This document shows, piece by piece, positions 49,385 to 63,000 of a DNA stretch of 64,000 nucleotides. The notes below the pieces were generated by a model. The model was not told where the DNA came from. It ran no database searches and worked only from the letters and a program-made list of their open reading frames with translations. Position numbers and translations under genes: made by a program. Numbering within the stretch: the first letter of the stretch is position 1; every line of letters begins with the position of its first letter. The stretch comes from Centropus unirufus (lineage: Eukaryota; Chordata; Aves; Cuculiformes; Centropidae): the NCBI GenBank assembly GCA_013397695.1, contig VYZI01000035.1, positions 2,509,805 through 2,573,804 on the forward strand. The letters are read 5' to 3'.

Positions 49385-49928
49385 TTTTTATCTTTTTTAT
49401 TTCACAGGACCAAGATTTTACATATTCTATTTCAGCTAAAGCTCAGACGCATCCCCTGTCCCAGGCATCCATGCTGCAGGAGATCAAACACTGCAGCACC
49501 AAAGCACCTTCAGGCTAGTCTTAACTTGAACTCGACTACTTTCTTCTCTTAAACCCATTTCCAAAGCAGCTTAACAAGTGGGAACTTTTTTATGTATTTA
49601 ATTTTTTTGCTTTCTCCACAACCCTACATCCCTTTAAAGATATGCTCCTTTACAAAAAACTCTAGGGATCCCATATTTTGATTTATTGGAATAATACCGT
49701 AGAGCAAAAGTACAGTGTCAGAGTTTGGGGATATGAAAAATAATGCCACTTCTGTTTCACTGACTCTCGCCCTCCTGTAATAAACTACTACTGCACTACT
49801 GAAGGTTAATAAGACAATTTTTCTTCTGCTATTCAAACTGTTGAGTATCTATCCACAAAAGCTGAAAGAGATACCTCCTTTGTTGCTTTGAACCTTTCAC
49901 ACCACCACAAAACCTGATCAATTCCAAA

Positions 49929-49956
49929 GATGATCAAAATTCCGATTTTGATCATC
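49929..49956. repeat. Perfect 12-bp hairpin with TCCG loop
   Basis: GATGATCAAAAT (49929-49940) pairs fully with ATTTTGATCATC (49945-49956) across a TCCG loop. The flanks do not pair, so the structure is too short for a microRNA precursor. There is no T-run after it of the kind that would suggest a terminator, and a bacterial terminator would not apply here anyway. Both arms contain TGATCA. Confidence 0.9.
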
Positions 49957-50877
49957 ACATAATTTTTTTATTTATACTAGACAGAGTCTAATTATTGTAC
50001 TCATTACAGCATCATCACTAAGGCAGCAAGGTTGCTACTGCTTGGACTGAGCAAAGAGGTAAAAATATAGTGAAACAAGGACCGCCATGAACGGTAAGGA
50101 AGCCAGTTCTGGTTATGAACCTCTGTTGAGGTACCAATTCTGCCATGTTAGCATCTTCCCTTGCTTGCCCTGCACACATACCTGTCTTACAGGCTACTTG
50201 TCTGGGTCCATAACAACTGATCCTTGTGCATCCTTACATAACTGTGCAGCTGGACTGGTTTTGGCTGGGAGTCAGAATTTGATTCCACTTAAAACAAAAC
50301 CACTCCCCTTTCAGCCAGAAAGGGAAATTTCCTCAGCTCAGACCATGGTCCAAGAGAACTAGAGACATCAAGTGCACGTGATGGGCTGAATCTAACTCAG
50401 AAGGATTACAGGCAGGAAAAAATTAAGCAGACAAAAAGGTCAAGCTTGAAGTTCATAGTACACCAGCATTTACAATTTCAATGAAATGTACAACACGCAG
50501 GATGCATTAATTTGCTTTTTCTATCTGAAAATGACCTGATAAAAACAGCAGTATTTGTATTCAGCTCTAGCCTTCAGCATGTAAAAGCTTGCAAAATGGA
50601 AAAAAAAAGAAGACATAATAGACTGTCCTTCTCTTTGCAAATATCCCACAGAGCTCCCTGTGGGAGGCGGCGGTGTGTGCAGCCAGCGGGCCCCAACCTT
50701 AAGATTTTCTGGGCCCTGGGTCACAGGTGATACCCTCTGATGCTCCTTCTGGATGCAGGATGAAGCAAACTGAAGTGTCACTGAAGGAGCACTGAGCTAC
50801 TTGACAGTTACAGCTTGTTCAGTGCTGCTGCCCAAATGTTAGAGATAGTTGACATACATGGTATTGTTTCCCTACAG

Positions 50878-50957
50878 AAATGCGAGACTTTCACCTCCAT
50901 GGCACCAAAGTTTCACAAAGGAACCAACTGGAAGGCAACGATGGCTCAGAAATAAAA
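50878..50957 (+). other. Candidate 80-base plus-strand exon
   Basis: A strong acceptor, TATTGTTTCCCTACAG, with a branch-like GTTGAC about 25 bases upstream, opens an 80-base segment closed by AAAA|GTAAGT. Two frames are open throughout. One begins with ATG at 50880 (M-R-D-F-H-L-H-G-T-K, 26 codons) and runs into the donor in phase 0. The other gives N-A-R-L-S-P-P-W. No family is recognised. It is on the opposite strand to the candidate promoter at 11.8 kb, so it would belong to another transcript. Chance remains likely. Confidence 0.2.
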
Positions 50958-53545
50958 GTAAGTCAAGGTCTATATTTAAGATCTAATCTCACAGACCACA
51001 CCACACAAAACTATTACGGGCTTTAACAAACCATGCATAAAATGAAGAAACCCCTGGTGGGAAGAGAAGAGATCTTGGGTGACCCTCATCCAGGGTTTTC
51101 ATGCTCTTTCCTTTGTGTTGGCTGATTTCAGCCTGGAGGCTCGCAACATCACTTCTGTGGAGAAAGGTCATTGCCAAGGGGTAGCTAAGCAACAGCTGAA
51201 AACTTGTGACAGTCAGAAAAAGGCACAACTTTTTGTTTTGTTTAAGTTAACTTTTTAAGAAGTGATGGACAGTCCTCAGACCAGCCAGTGACATTCCCCA
51301 GAGGAAGCCACTTCAGGTGATTTATTTTTACTTCTCAAGTAGCTTGCATACTTGAGCCAAATTAAGCTAGGAACTAATCTGGAAAAATACTAAATAAAAA
51401 GCGAAGTGATAGAAGACTTATTTGAATTTCTCTGTAATCATGCTTTGTAGTACACCAAAAATTCCAGCTCCTTAAAGACAATACTGGGAGGACAGTGCTG
51501 TGGCTTGAAGAAGTGCCAGTCCTGTGCGCCCTTCTGTGCCAGTCCCCATCTGCTCCAGCCAGTACAAGGTAAAACAGTCTGTCCGCTGCGTGCACTGCAC
51601 AGGTGGAATGCTCGGGAGCAGCAGCCCCAAACCCTACCACAGATCACAGGCCAATGTGTCTGACAATCCTCCACCCTGCTCAGCTCCAGCCACCGATGTG
51701 TAAAGTGAGATCTCTGTTACAGCTGCACGTTCAGGGATTCCAAGAGGTTTGCCAAATATTCCTCTTATTATCTGGGCAACAACTGCACTAACCCAGTCTT
51801 TGGGAAACTTTGGGCATGTTAAAGCCTCACGCTGTATGAGAACTGAAGTTAACTCTCATGCAATTTCCTAATCATATTAATAATTTATTTCCCACTTCAA
51901 CAAACACCCCAAATTCTATGTTATAGGTTCCTACTTTGCTTTCATCCCAATCCTCGGTTCATTGGCCACCACAGTTTTAAAAGAACAAGCAGGGAATATC
52001 CACACATCATGCAACATCACTGCTGAAATGCATATGCTGTTGTGCAGTCAGCGACTCTAGGGCTGGAAGGCCTTAAATCAGCATCCTGAGGTGCTTTCTA
52101 CAATTTAAGCAGCTACATTTTGAGCACAACTTCAGCAGCCAAAAATGTAAAAGCTCTTGTGCTTCACCTTTGACTCATCCACCTGAAGCATTTCCTCTCT
52201 GGCAGCCTGAACAGTCTGCACAATGCCTGGTGCCCAGTCATACCAAAAACCTAAGGGCCCTACTGGAATATTAGTAACAATAACAGAGAAGTCAACAAGC
52301 CTTCCAGCACCTCTTCCCCAGTCAACTCCCACATTAGAAGCAGGGACACAAAGGAAAGAGGTTAGAAATGCATCCTGTCTCGTTGCATCCTTGGTGTCTT
52401 CAGCTCTTAACACAGCCCTGGAGATGTACAAACACCGGCAGGGCAGTCTGTGACCTACTTTCCCTCCTTTTGGATGGCGTACTGTGCCATTGTGGAACTG
52501 CCACTGAATTTCAGCTTCATAATGATGACAAGAGGGATTTCAAGCGACCACACACTGTGCCGCTAATGGCACAACAGCAGCCCCTGTCCTGGCATCCATG
52601 CCTTCTGTCGGGGAGCCTCTGCTGTGCCAGGCTTCAGCTGCTGCACAGAGCAGAGATGCTCTTGGGCAGCAGAGAGGGGGACTTGCACAGCAACCCACTC
52701 ACATCCCTATAATTATTACTTCTCCCTCCTTCCCCTCAAGCTCTACTTCAACAATTATCCCTAAGTGACTCCACTGAAGTTTCTTCATACCTCTGAAGAC
52801 CTTTACATTGCTGAGACCACTGCTGCCTCCTTGCTGCCTGGAACAGAGATGACCATGTCATTAATGCCACAACCTGGCAAAGCACTGCACCCATAGGTAT
52901 GTGTTGCTTACACTGGTCCCACAGAAGCCAGTCCTACAGCCACACAAACTGAGATACAAACAATTATTTGAGCAATTCTCTTTCAGTAAGAAATTTTGGT
53001 GCATAGCACAGTTCTGAAATTACCTAATGGACGCCTAGGAGTGGATTTGGGAGACTAACTTCAAGCACATGAGTTCAAGCAGGTTGGCTAAGGCCCCACA
53101 TATCTCTAAATGAGAGCTCATACCAGACAGCTCCTCCAGGCACCATGGAGGCTGGTCCTGCACAGGAGCTCCTCTGCCTGCTGTGCCCACACCACCTCCA
53201 AGCAGGTCACTTTGGGGCAGTTATTGAGCAGGGCCCAGTGGTGCATCCTCAAGACCAGAGCAAGTCCATGGGCTGAAGAAGGTGAGCTTGGTCCTTTTAA
53301 ACAAACTTGTCCCTGCTGCAACCAGTGTCAGCAGCTTCTACGTAGTAAAAATGCTTCTCCTCTGTCTGGGCAAGTTTGAACTCGGACTCACAGAGACCTG
53401 GCCATTTTAGATCCCAACTCCTGTTCATCTATGGGAAGGGTGAGTTGGCCAGGCAACCTTTCCTGAGGGCTGATGACAGCGCTTCTCTGCATTACCATTT
53501 CCCACTTTTCCTTGCAGCCCAAGGGAAGCCTTTGAGTCTATGCTG

Positions 53546-53710
53546 GTTAAAACTACCCTATTAGGTAGCTTTAATTATAATCTTCAAATAGGGGCCCCTA
53601 TTATGCTAACTCGAAGGCAAGCCTCATCCAGTGCCTCCATATAATATAATGTTAAATGAAAGGGGAATAAGGAACTAAGTCCTCCTAGTCTTACAAGACT
53701 AGATTGATCC
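53546..53710. other. Cluster of three palindromes
   Basis: Within 150 bases are CTACCCTATTAGGTAG (53553-53568, one mismatch), the perfect 16-base palindrome AATAGGGGCCCCTATT (53587-53602) and CTAGTCTT-AC-AAGACTAG (53685-53702, perfect 8-bp arms). The minus-strand frame 53584-53772 (62 codons) covers most of it but has no recognisable domain. The cluster could be the end of an old mobile element or a diverged insertion of organellar DNA; neither is established. Confidence 0.6.
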
Positions 53711-56459
53711 CCAGCTATTTTTCTTTTTCCTCCTATGGTGACAGAATAAGAAACAGGCGTAACACCCGCCAAACACTGCCCTTCACTACCCTAGTCAAAA
53801 TGCGCTGAATGCTCTGTTCGTATTTTGCTAATTTGATAACTACTGAGGTTAGCAGTCACCTGGAGCACTGCTCCTTTTTGTGCAAAGGGACTCATTGTGC
53901 AGTACCATCTTGGTATTGTACAATCCCTTTCTTACAAAAAAAACAACCTAAAACATTAAGCTAATTAGCTGATTGATCTTTTGGCCTAACTTAGTATTAA
54001 ATAATACCTAGATGCAGAATGCTTTCTCCTCAAAGAAAATGTGTTTCAAGTGTTTATCCAGCCCACTAATGCAAGGGATATCCCTAGCAGTCCACCTGGT
54101 GGTCAAGAAGGAAAGCAAACAGTACTGCTGGGAACACTGGGGACAAACAGGTATTTGAAAAATATGTCAAACCAAAAACCACAATATTCATCCTTTTATA
54201 CTTGCTACCTCTCCAAGATGAGACATGTTCAATTTTTTAACTATAGAAGACATTTAAAGGAATATATTAAAAATATGTCCACATTTCTGGCAAAGTTCTT
54301 CCTAATGGTTAATTGCCCTCACTGTGAAAAGAAAAAAATCAAGTGTGTCATATTTCCTTAATTTCTGCTTTCCAGAACACCGGGTCTTGTTCCACCTCCA
54401 CCCAACAGACTGAGGTCCTACTTAGTCTCAGTAATATTCTGCAAGTACCAACAGACCACGGACAAATACCTTTTTCATTACTACTTTCAATTCTCTTCCA
54501 CCTGAGAGTGGGCTGCAGGTTTGCCATTGGGGTTTTTTTCAGTTTCTCTGAAAAATAACACTTACTTTCTGGTCTGCAAAATTACAAGGTTTGGCAATCA
54601 GGTTAGATTTTCTTAAGCTCCCGATTTTTATTCAGATTGTCTCCTCCAAAGCTTTTTTTTCCAAACCACTTGCTCATAAATGATATAAATTGTATGAGAT
54701 GCCAAGATCCTCCTCCATTTTTCCCTGTAACAAAGATGAGCAAAATATGTGTGGCAATGAGAAAGGTATGGAGCAATATGCAAACAAGTGAGCAATGTCT
54801 GCTACTCACCTTTACTAAAATGCTGGGTTTGCATGCGTCTTCAGGAAAGTGAAAATTCTGATACATCCACTGAAAGATTTGCCTGAATCAATGCTCAGGA
54901 TAAGGCCCTGCTGCAATGTTTTAGAACTCACTGTGAGGATGTTGAAACCAAGCCACCAAAACACAAGACAGCCAGAAAGCAAACACATTCATTCTGCAAA
55001 CTTCATTAAAATGGATAGTTCAAGACAATTATTGCTAGTAATATGCTACCAGCGTGTCAGCATTTTCTGCTGTTATCTGCTCCTGAGTGAGGCTAAAACA
55101 TAACTCAAGTGGCTCTCATAACCTTAAAACAATATTGCTTTCTAGTTCTAGCAGGCTCTTAGTAAGACAGTCAATATTTCAGGCAGGAAAGCTCATCTTG
55201 TTTTTCCTTTCACTTAAGCCAGGTGTCAATGAACAAAATGGAGTGGGAGCTAAGCATCCTCCCGCCAGGACACATCACAGAGCATCCAGAGCACTCGCAT
55301 CCCTCTTCCCATGCCCTAAGAATATGACACCACCGATTACACACATTGTCTATAGCTTATGTAATTAATTTACCTACACGCATAGACCAGTAACAGTATC
55401 TTTGGAGCGAAGCTCCCCCCGTTCCTTACAGGGGAAGAAAAAAAGAATTTCAAATTAGTTTTATTATTGCATTTACAACAGCATTTACATATTGCTTTGT
55501 GAATTTATAATTTACAAAGTAATATGCACCAGAACGAAAAAAAAAAAGTTTTAGTGACACTCAAGCAACAATCTGCACCTCTATTTTCATCACTTCAAGC
55601 AAAACACACAAACAATATCGCATTTTCCATCTTGTCTCTGGCTTTTGTCGCAGCTGTTAAGTTCCAGCAAAATCCCTTCAGGCATACTCAAACACCGCAA
55701 GTGTATAATTACACCTTCAGTGACCATGAAGGGTATTACCGTTCACAATAGGAATGGGAAAAAGTCCTATACTTCTTTAAAGACCAGATGTACTAATTGT
55801 AACACTTACTGGTTCCTGACCTGAGCTTTTCTTGTGTAAGAGTGTAACTGATTCTGATTAAGTGTACAAGATATAATGGAAGCCTTCATATGCCAGCAAC
55901 ACTGGGACACTAGTGAAATCAAAAGGATTGCCGAGCCATGCTACCACACATACATAGCTCTCACATTCCCTGCAGAAATCTCCTCTGGTTGGCAGAAAAC
56001 TCCCTCTCCCCTGCAAAATTCCCACCCTTCACCAAAAAGTGTATGATTTAAAGACAATATATCAGTGTCACTGCTTTGCGTCAACTCAGCCTGGAGGCTG
56101 TTCTGTGATTTCTTCTCTTCTTTCCATGCTCATAATCAGCTTGGGTGAATGATCTCACCCTGCACTCATGGTGCTTCCCTGCAGCCTAAGGAACCTGCTG
56201 GATACCTCTTGCATGCAGCCAAAACTCCAATCTCCTGGGTGCCAGAAATGAAAAAAAAAACAAAACAAAGCAAGCCTACTACGCTTCTTTCCATACGGTG
56301 ATTTATAAACTCTTAAAACTTGAGAACTTAATCAATAGGTAATGAAGTAAAACACCAACGATGGCAGGTCGTTCAGCTGATGGCTGCTCCTGACATGTCA
56401 GTGCTGAAAAGATTCAGTTCACTTCCTCAGAAAAGCTCTCACCCTCTGACCAGTGTTGA
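53711..56459. other. Unique non-coding sequence, no gene supported
   Basis: AT-rich, no family recognised. Open frames around 54041-54361 and 54343-54866 overlap on both strands and are treated as chance. Confidence 0.55.
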
Positions 56460-57080
56460 TTGATGTTCAATGCAAGCATGCAGTCTGCTGCCCAAGCTTT
56501 CAGTTCTTTTTATTTTAATCACCTCCTTAGTTATTTTTGGTTTGAATTCCTGAATGACGACCTCTCTGTGCATTACTAGGTCCATCTTGATTCATCAACA
56601 TTCAGGCTTCAAACAGCATATTTAATATCTATGCCTATTTGTCACCATTACTAGCATCAAAATCCTTGTAGCCCCGCATACTTATTGTCAGATTAGTTTA
56701 TTCAACATGGTGGATATAATGAGGCACAATGCACTTCAGGGTCACCCTAATATTAGAGAAAGCCTCTGTTCCATGTAATCACTGCAGCACACAGGCATAT
56801 GTGTGATAGCACCTGAGTAAAGGAAGATCTAAAGACTGGAAGTCAACATATCTCCAGCTTCTGTTTATACTGTCAACAAAATCATCCGGTCATCTCTCCT
56901 TTTCTTTGACAGCTCTAATATCTGCAATTAAAATCTGAATCAGTGGGGGCTATTTTAAGAACAAAGAAGGTATCTCAGCGCCATGGAGCGCCGCAGGCTT
57001 GGATAGGTTATGCTAAAATTGGCCTTCAAGCTCATTAAAACAGCTTTGCTGTGGACTACTCGTTCTGAAAGCATTTTGCA
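56460..57080. promoter_or_regulatory. Candidate conserved non-coding / enhancer-like block
   Basis: A long repeat-free block without useful open frames. It includes TTTTATTTTAATCACCTCC near 56508, GATTAGTTTATTCAACATGG near 56692, CTGCAATTAAAATCTGAATC near 56922 and a small CpG patch AGCGCCATGGAGCGCCGC near 56979. The even base mix and many homeodomain-type cores resemble vertebrate conserved enhancers. The call rests on appearance only. Confidence 0.3.
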
Positions 57081-60000
57081 ACTGTATATACACAACACAA
57101 GAATCACACACCAGCATTTGCTGAAAACCAGCCAGCTTTATGTTGCCCTGGCACATGAAGGAACTTGTCACAACAGCCCACTCTGACCAGATGAAAACCT
57201 AGAGCCAAGGAGGAGAATTCAGCGAGGCAGCAAGATTCCTTGCAGGGGACTGAGAATGAGAATACCCTTCTCTTTCTTACATGAGGCATCACAACACTGC
57301 TGTAGCAATGAGACATGGTCAGGATTTTGGTCCATGCTGCACCCAGGAGGTACCATTTTAGGTGCTCTTGCTTCTTCCCCTTCTCTGTGGCAGTAACTTT
57401 CTTCTTCTGTAGCCCTACAGAGAACAGTGAATCCCCATTGACAATCAAACAAAAGCAGAGGTGATAAGACAACAGAGTTTAGAGATACTTAAGAACTATA
57501 CTTCCCCTAGACTCCAAGAGCTTGGAATTCAGGATTTCAGTCTCTACAAGCATCTCTGCACTGCAAAGGGAACACTGAAGTAATCCCCAGATGGGGATTT
57601 GGCATGATGCAGACATGCCTCACTCCTCAGAACATATCACAAAATTGTGGCAAAGCGATTTAGCACCAGGAATGCTGCTCACTTTGATGTGAGCAGAGAC
57701 ATGCAGCCACACTGTTCACACAGAAAAGCACTTTGGAAATTCAGCTGTTTCTGAGGGCGTGGCTATGTATGTCAGGACTCAGATATACACGAGTCATACA
57801 ATAAAATTGTTTTACATTGCTACTTTATCTTTGGCTGTAAAAACTACTTACCAAATGTGAAAAAAGTATATGTCTCAGGAAAGAACAATAATGTTGGTGG
57901 AAAACTTTTTAAAACGGCATTTGGAATAACACATTCTCACTCAAGAACAGTGAAAACTGTGATCCTGTGACTTGTAGAGTTTGGTGAAGCTCAGGAAAAA
58001 TAGGAAAAGAAAAAAAAAAGAAGGCTTTGCTTCTCTTAAGGTGGGTATCCAAGACAATTAGGGAACCCAAGTCACAATTCTTATTTCTTTTCCTCTTCTA
58101 CCCATTCAAAGACATGTGTTTTCATAAGGCCAGATGCAAACTGCTTATCTCAGTGCCAGATTAAGGGAAAGATTTTTTTTTTGTTTTTAAAAAGAAAGAA
58201 AAAAGAAGCACAAGGAAACTTGAATTCTTCTCTTATTTAATGTTTGAGCTCCTTTCATTTATTTTTCCAGCTTCCCTCTGCTAAGAATATTTTAACAATA
58301 TCCAGTTATTAAATGCACCAGATAGCATGAGACTAGAGATAAGTTTGAAAGACATGACAGCAAAGCAAATTAAAATAGTGGAAGCTGTCAATGCACACCC
58401 AACTCCTCCATAATGCCAAATGCCTGTCCTGCTGCAATGGTACACTACCTAAGGATCAGATAAAAATACATCCTGCTAGGATTTATCACAGTGATTTTTT
58501 GTTTGTTTGTTTTGATTGCACTGCTACCCTTCAACTCGTCTTCATTGCTCTTTCTCGTAAAAAAAAAAATTCCATCTTTCTGAACAATGGATATATTAAA
58601 CTAGCATAATTTATTAGTACCAAATATATTTCTGGTTTGCCAGGAAAGAATAAAAAAAATGGGAAGCAGTACACTGCGTTAAGACATAGACTGCTTCTCC
58701 ACCTCACAACACATGCTATTACCTAATTAACAGAAGCATACAAGAGCTTCAGCTGCCCAAGCACTGGGCCATGGTGGCATCTTAGATGCATCCTGGAAAC
58801 TATGAGATCCATGCCCTTCAGTACCAACAATGATGTGCTTCCCTAAAGCTCATAATACAGTGGCAGATATGGTAACCCCACTCCAGCTTTCATGCCTATT
58901 TAAGCATTGTGATGCTCAGTGAGCATTGCACCAGCTGGCTTTGGGCCTCAGTTATTTGCATGCTCTCCAAAATGAACCCATAGATGCTGCCAGGACAATG
59001 GACACCAGTCAGGGGCTTTTAAAAAGAGTTGAGATGGAAGAGAAACACGGTCTGCATCCAGACACTCTCAGAATGACAGACTGCTCAACAGATAATTCCT
59101 TAACCCAATGGAAAATAAAATACACATTAATTTTCATACTACATGAAGTCTTGACGAAGAGCAAGGCTGGGAGTACATGGTCCCAGCCAGCATGGGTGTA
59201 CTCTTTGGGTCCCTGTATTTGACACCATCTGCTGCACTCATCACTTGTCTTCTAGGAAGAGATTAAAAATTGAAGCTAGTTCCATTGGTCAGGAAGATAG
59301 AATATTTTTAGGAGAAAGTGCTGTAAAGAAGAGTTGAAAAGCAGCAATGAAATAAAAAAAACAACCTCATGAGGACAGGCTCTCACAAGATTAGCTCCCA
59401 AATTGTTTTTCTTGCATATCACATCAATTAAGCACAGAAGGAAGAGAAATGAACTGACCTAGGATGTGGACAGCTCAAGTTCAGGCCCCTGCACCACTTG
59501 ATTCAAAGTAATTGGCGTAAAAAAAATGTGTTTTATTCCCAAAAGGCATCATAGTTGCAGTACCTTCACACTTCTGATACCATGGAAAGGTAGGAAAAAA
59601 GAGCGCTTTCACACTGGTACAGGGTAAAGTCAAATGCCATTCTTTGCAAGATACTGAAAACACAACTGCATTTTTCCAGTCAGCTTGACGTTTCCCAGTA
59701 AAAGTTACTAGAGACAAAAGCACCTGGGACTAACTCAGTCTTGCCAAGTTGCCAACAGTCACATAACCTATATGCCTGCATAACCTTCTTTGGCTTCCTT
59801 TGCCTTTAATGTCCCCAAGTGAATAATCATAAGGACTTTTTCATTGCTGGGTTAAGCACTTCTCCGATTCTTTGCTAGCAAATGAGGTAACTGATCCACT
59901 GCTTCAGGTACCCAGAGAAAAATTCAGGAAAGCTCTGGAGAGCTTATTGGTACTCAGTTGGATTTCGCCTGGGCTCTCACTGGGAAACAGGAGAGTTTCC

Positions 60001-63000
60001 AACTTGAGAATATGGGCTCTCAACCATCACTAGCACAGTCAGCTTGAAAATACCTCTGCACAAAAGCAGGGGTTTTCTGTGTGGGCAGAGGAGGAATAAA
60101 ACTGAGGATTACGAGCAAGCAGGAGTTAGCACATACTCTGCAGATTAGCAACGTTACCAGAGAGCAGAGCCAACCTTGCTGAGCACTGGTCACAGAGAAG
60201 CAGCTTAGGCTTGGTCAGCACAAGCAGTACCGTTGTGCATCTCTGTTACATCCTGACTTCATACCTCAGCACCAGACGTTGAAGCCAGAAAATCCAATTC
60301 CAGCCCTTGTTTCTACACTAGCAATAGTCTAATCACAGCACTTACAGGAGAAGAATAAATCGACACAGGCAATGCAACACAAACCATCAGAAAGTCACCA
60401 GCAAGAGAGGCCAAACATCAGCACAAAAGGTATCTGTTTATGGGCAGCTCATCAAGCCTTGTTTAAAGAATAAATACAGCAAGAAACCAAAGTGTTTAAT
60501 CAGTTTGGTTCTTTTCTGAAAATATATCCTTAGCTGATGTCAAGCCAATATTATCCAATGCCCTGCCTCCCAGGATGGTTTCTCACCTCCAGTGATATCC
60601 CCTCAGGTTGTGGGCTCATGCTTAAAAGTGAGAAATTTAGGTCATAGTGTGAATGTATAGTATGTTAGCAACACACCAATCACCATAACAGAGAATGCAT
60701 GAAGACTTCTTTGTAAAATGTAAAACGAAGACTTCTTTGTATTACACTGTCTTGGGTTTAAAAATATTAGGTTTTATTCTTAATAATGAAATAAGTAAAG
60801 TGATTTGCCTAAATAGCCTCTGTATGGTTCCCCTTTAGGGAACCAAAGGTTCCAGGTTCATCCTGCTTGACTGCTGCATTACCCTATGGAGGTAAAAAGG
60901 AGAAAAAATAAAGCTATTAACGCGTCACACACACAACATATTCAGGATACAGACAAGAAGAGAAAGAGGCACCACATTGCCCCTTCATTGACACAAGTTC
61001 ACACTCCCCCAAAAGCCACCTCTTGTCAATCCATTGCAGCAGTAACCACACTGCTCTCTACATTTCATCAGATTCAGAAACTCCTGTTTTAACTCCACTT
61101 CAGCAATGGAACAGTGAAGCTCAGGTGGTTCTGAGACCTTTTTGTGTCCCATTGAAACAGGAGCCAGCATCTGCCTGCGCAAAGACAAATGACTGTGCAT
61201 GTATTCATTTGTCTTAGAGGTGCCAGGCACACCCCTGATAAAATTCATCAGACACTGTATCTGCCATGGTCTCTTCTGCTGGCCTCAGATTCTCACGCAG
61301 TAAGGAAATAGTTAACTCCCTTGCATTTGTTCATGACAAGTGCTTTGGACCACATTTTCCTACAGCACACAATAGCCGACCTCTCCTCATCTCATTAAGG
61401 CTGTACTGATGTGCAACACAGTCACAAAATACAATTTCAATCCTCAGTCTTGCTTTATTTTCATTCAATGCTACGCCAAGCTCAAATTTGAGAAGGTCAC
61501 GATGCTTTCTCCAGCACAAACTGAGGTGAAGAGTAATTTAAATACAAACTACAAACCCAAAACATTTTTTTACTTTTCCTCTCTCAAGTCTAGCACAGTA
61601 CAGTGACAGAAAGTTTGGAATACTTCCACACCGAAAATATGTAAATTAATTACCCTCTTATCTTGATTGATGCAAGTTATTTTGGTTGAGAACAATGCAA
61701 GTCACCCGCAGTTTACAAAACAATATGTCAATAAAATGAGCTAGACCTGCTGAAGAAAATATTTGTTGTAGCCTAAAGCTATTTTGCACATGCATAACCT
61801 TGAATTACAGTTTTCAGAAAAAAAAACATACCACTTCCACTTTGTGATTAGCAACTAGTAAGTCGAGACTTGCTTTTCCCCAAGTACTAAGGAATCTATT
61901 AATGTACCAGACAAAAATATACCAAAGAAGGTTACAGAGAGCATATTATCATCCTTCATGATCCCAGCCAACAAGAAGTGACAAAATTTGAAAAATTACA
62001 GAAAGCAAGCTTCTTTATAGAGAAAGTAAAAATGCTTCAAGGCATAAACTGTTACTCTCTCAGCATGTTTTCTCATCCTCCAAACCCCTCCTCCCTGCCT
62101 GCATATTTGCATGAAGAAAAAAATAAGCTTTATAAACAAATCATCCCTACAGATAAAGCTCTGCTTTGCATCAAACCTTTAAAACCTCAAAGCACCTCCT
62201 GCGAGGGCCAGGGCTGCTTGCTGTTCCAGCCTGACCTGTTACACCCACATCCACTCACCCTGGCAGAGAAATAGGATGCAAGCCCTGCTGGCGAGGACGA
62301 GAAGGACCCAATCAGAGGTGTTGGTACAAAAAGGATTCACGGTTGGAAACGATAACACAGGAGTGGTTAAAGTCCCTTCACATTGTTTGACATGTGACAC
62401 ATCTATAAGGATCCGTAAGATGCCAATGGTAGGAACCTGCAGGTACATCACCTCCCAAAATGTGGGCAGGACAAGTCAGGCCTTTACATGGAGAAACCCA
62501 GCTTGGATCATGAAGGTCTTGAAACCTCCACACCACAATCCCATAAAAATCACGGGGCTTGCTGGTTTGCTCTTTTTAAGACTTGGGCAAACTAAAATGA
62601 TTCATACAAAGCAGAAAGCTTCAAATATGCAAATATACACTCCAAAGAATCAAAACATTTACCCGACACCTGCTTGCTGGAGGATTTAACTCAGTCAACA
62701 AAATTCTTGGTTAACTCCCTGCTCAGTACCCAGCTTCTTGTCACCACCTCAGCTTCTTGGAATGAAGGTTCTGGGATTTCTGTCAGAAAACTGTCTCCCA
62801 GTCCTATCTATTTCTTGTGTTAACTTTCAAGAGTGAGATGGGAGAAAACTGTGAAGTTTCACATTCCTCTGCAATCCAAGTTGCTGGAGAAAGCTCACTT
62901 TGTCACCTCCTCCCCATCCTCAGAGATTCTATAGGAAATTTGATTTTATTCACTCCTCTGACCTTGTAGCATTTTATATTACAGCCTCTCTTGAGGCTAA

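Larger units (their letters stand above)
48986..53545. other. Unique sequence, apart from hairpins and one candidate exon
   Basis: Apart from the hairpins and candidate exon listed separately, no gene or transposon is recognised. GC-richer patches at 51440-51680 and 52200-52700 hold open frames on both strands that show no domain. Confidence 0.5.

Noticed and set aside
49900..49980. Possible microRNA precursor at the 12-bp hairpin
   Set aside because: Pairing stops at the stem ends, giving only 28 bases; precursors need a stem of about 60-80 bases.
62276..62689. 137-codon plus-strand open frame
   Set aside because: No domain, no promoter or splice support and an amino-acid mix typical of random translation.
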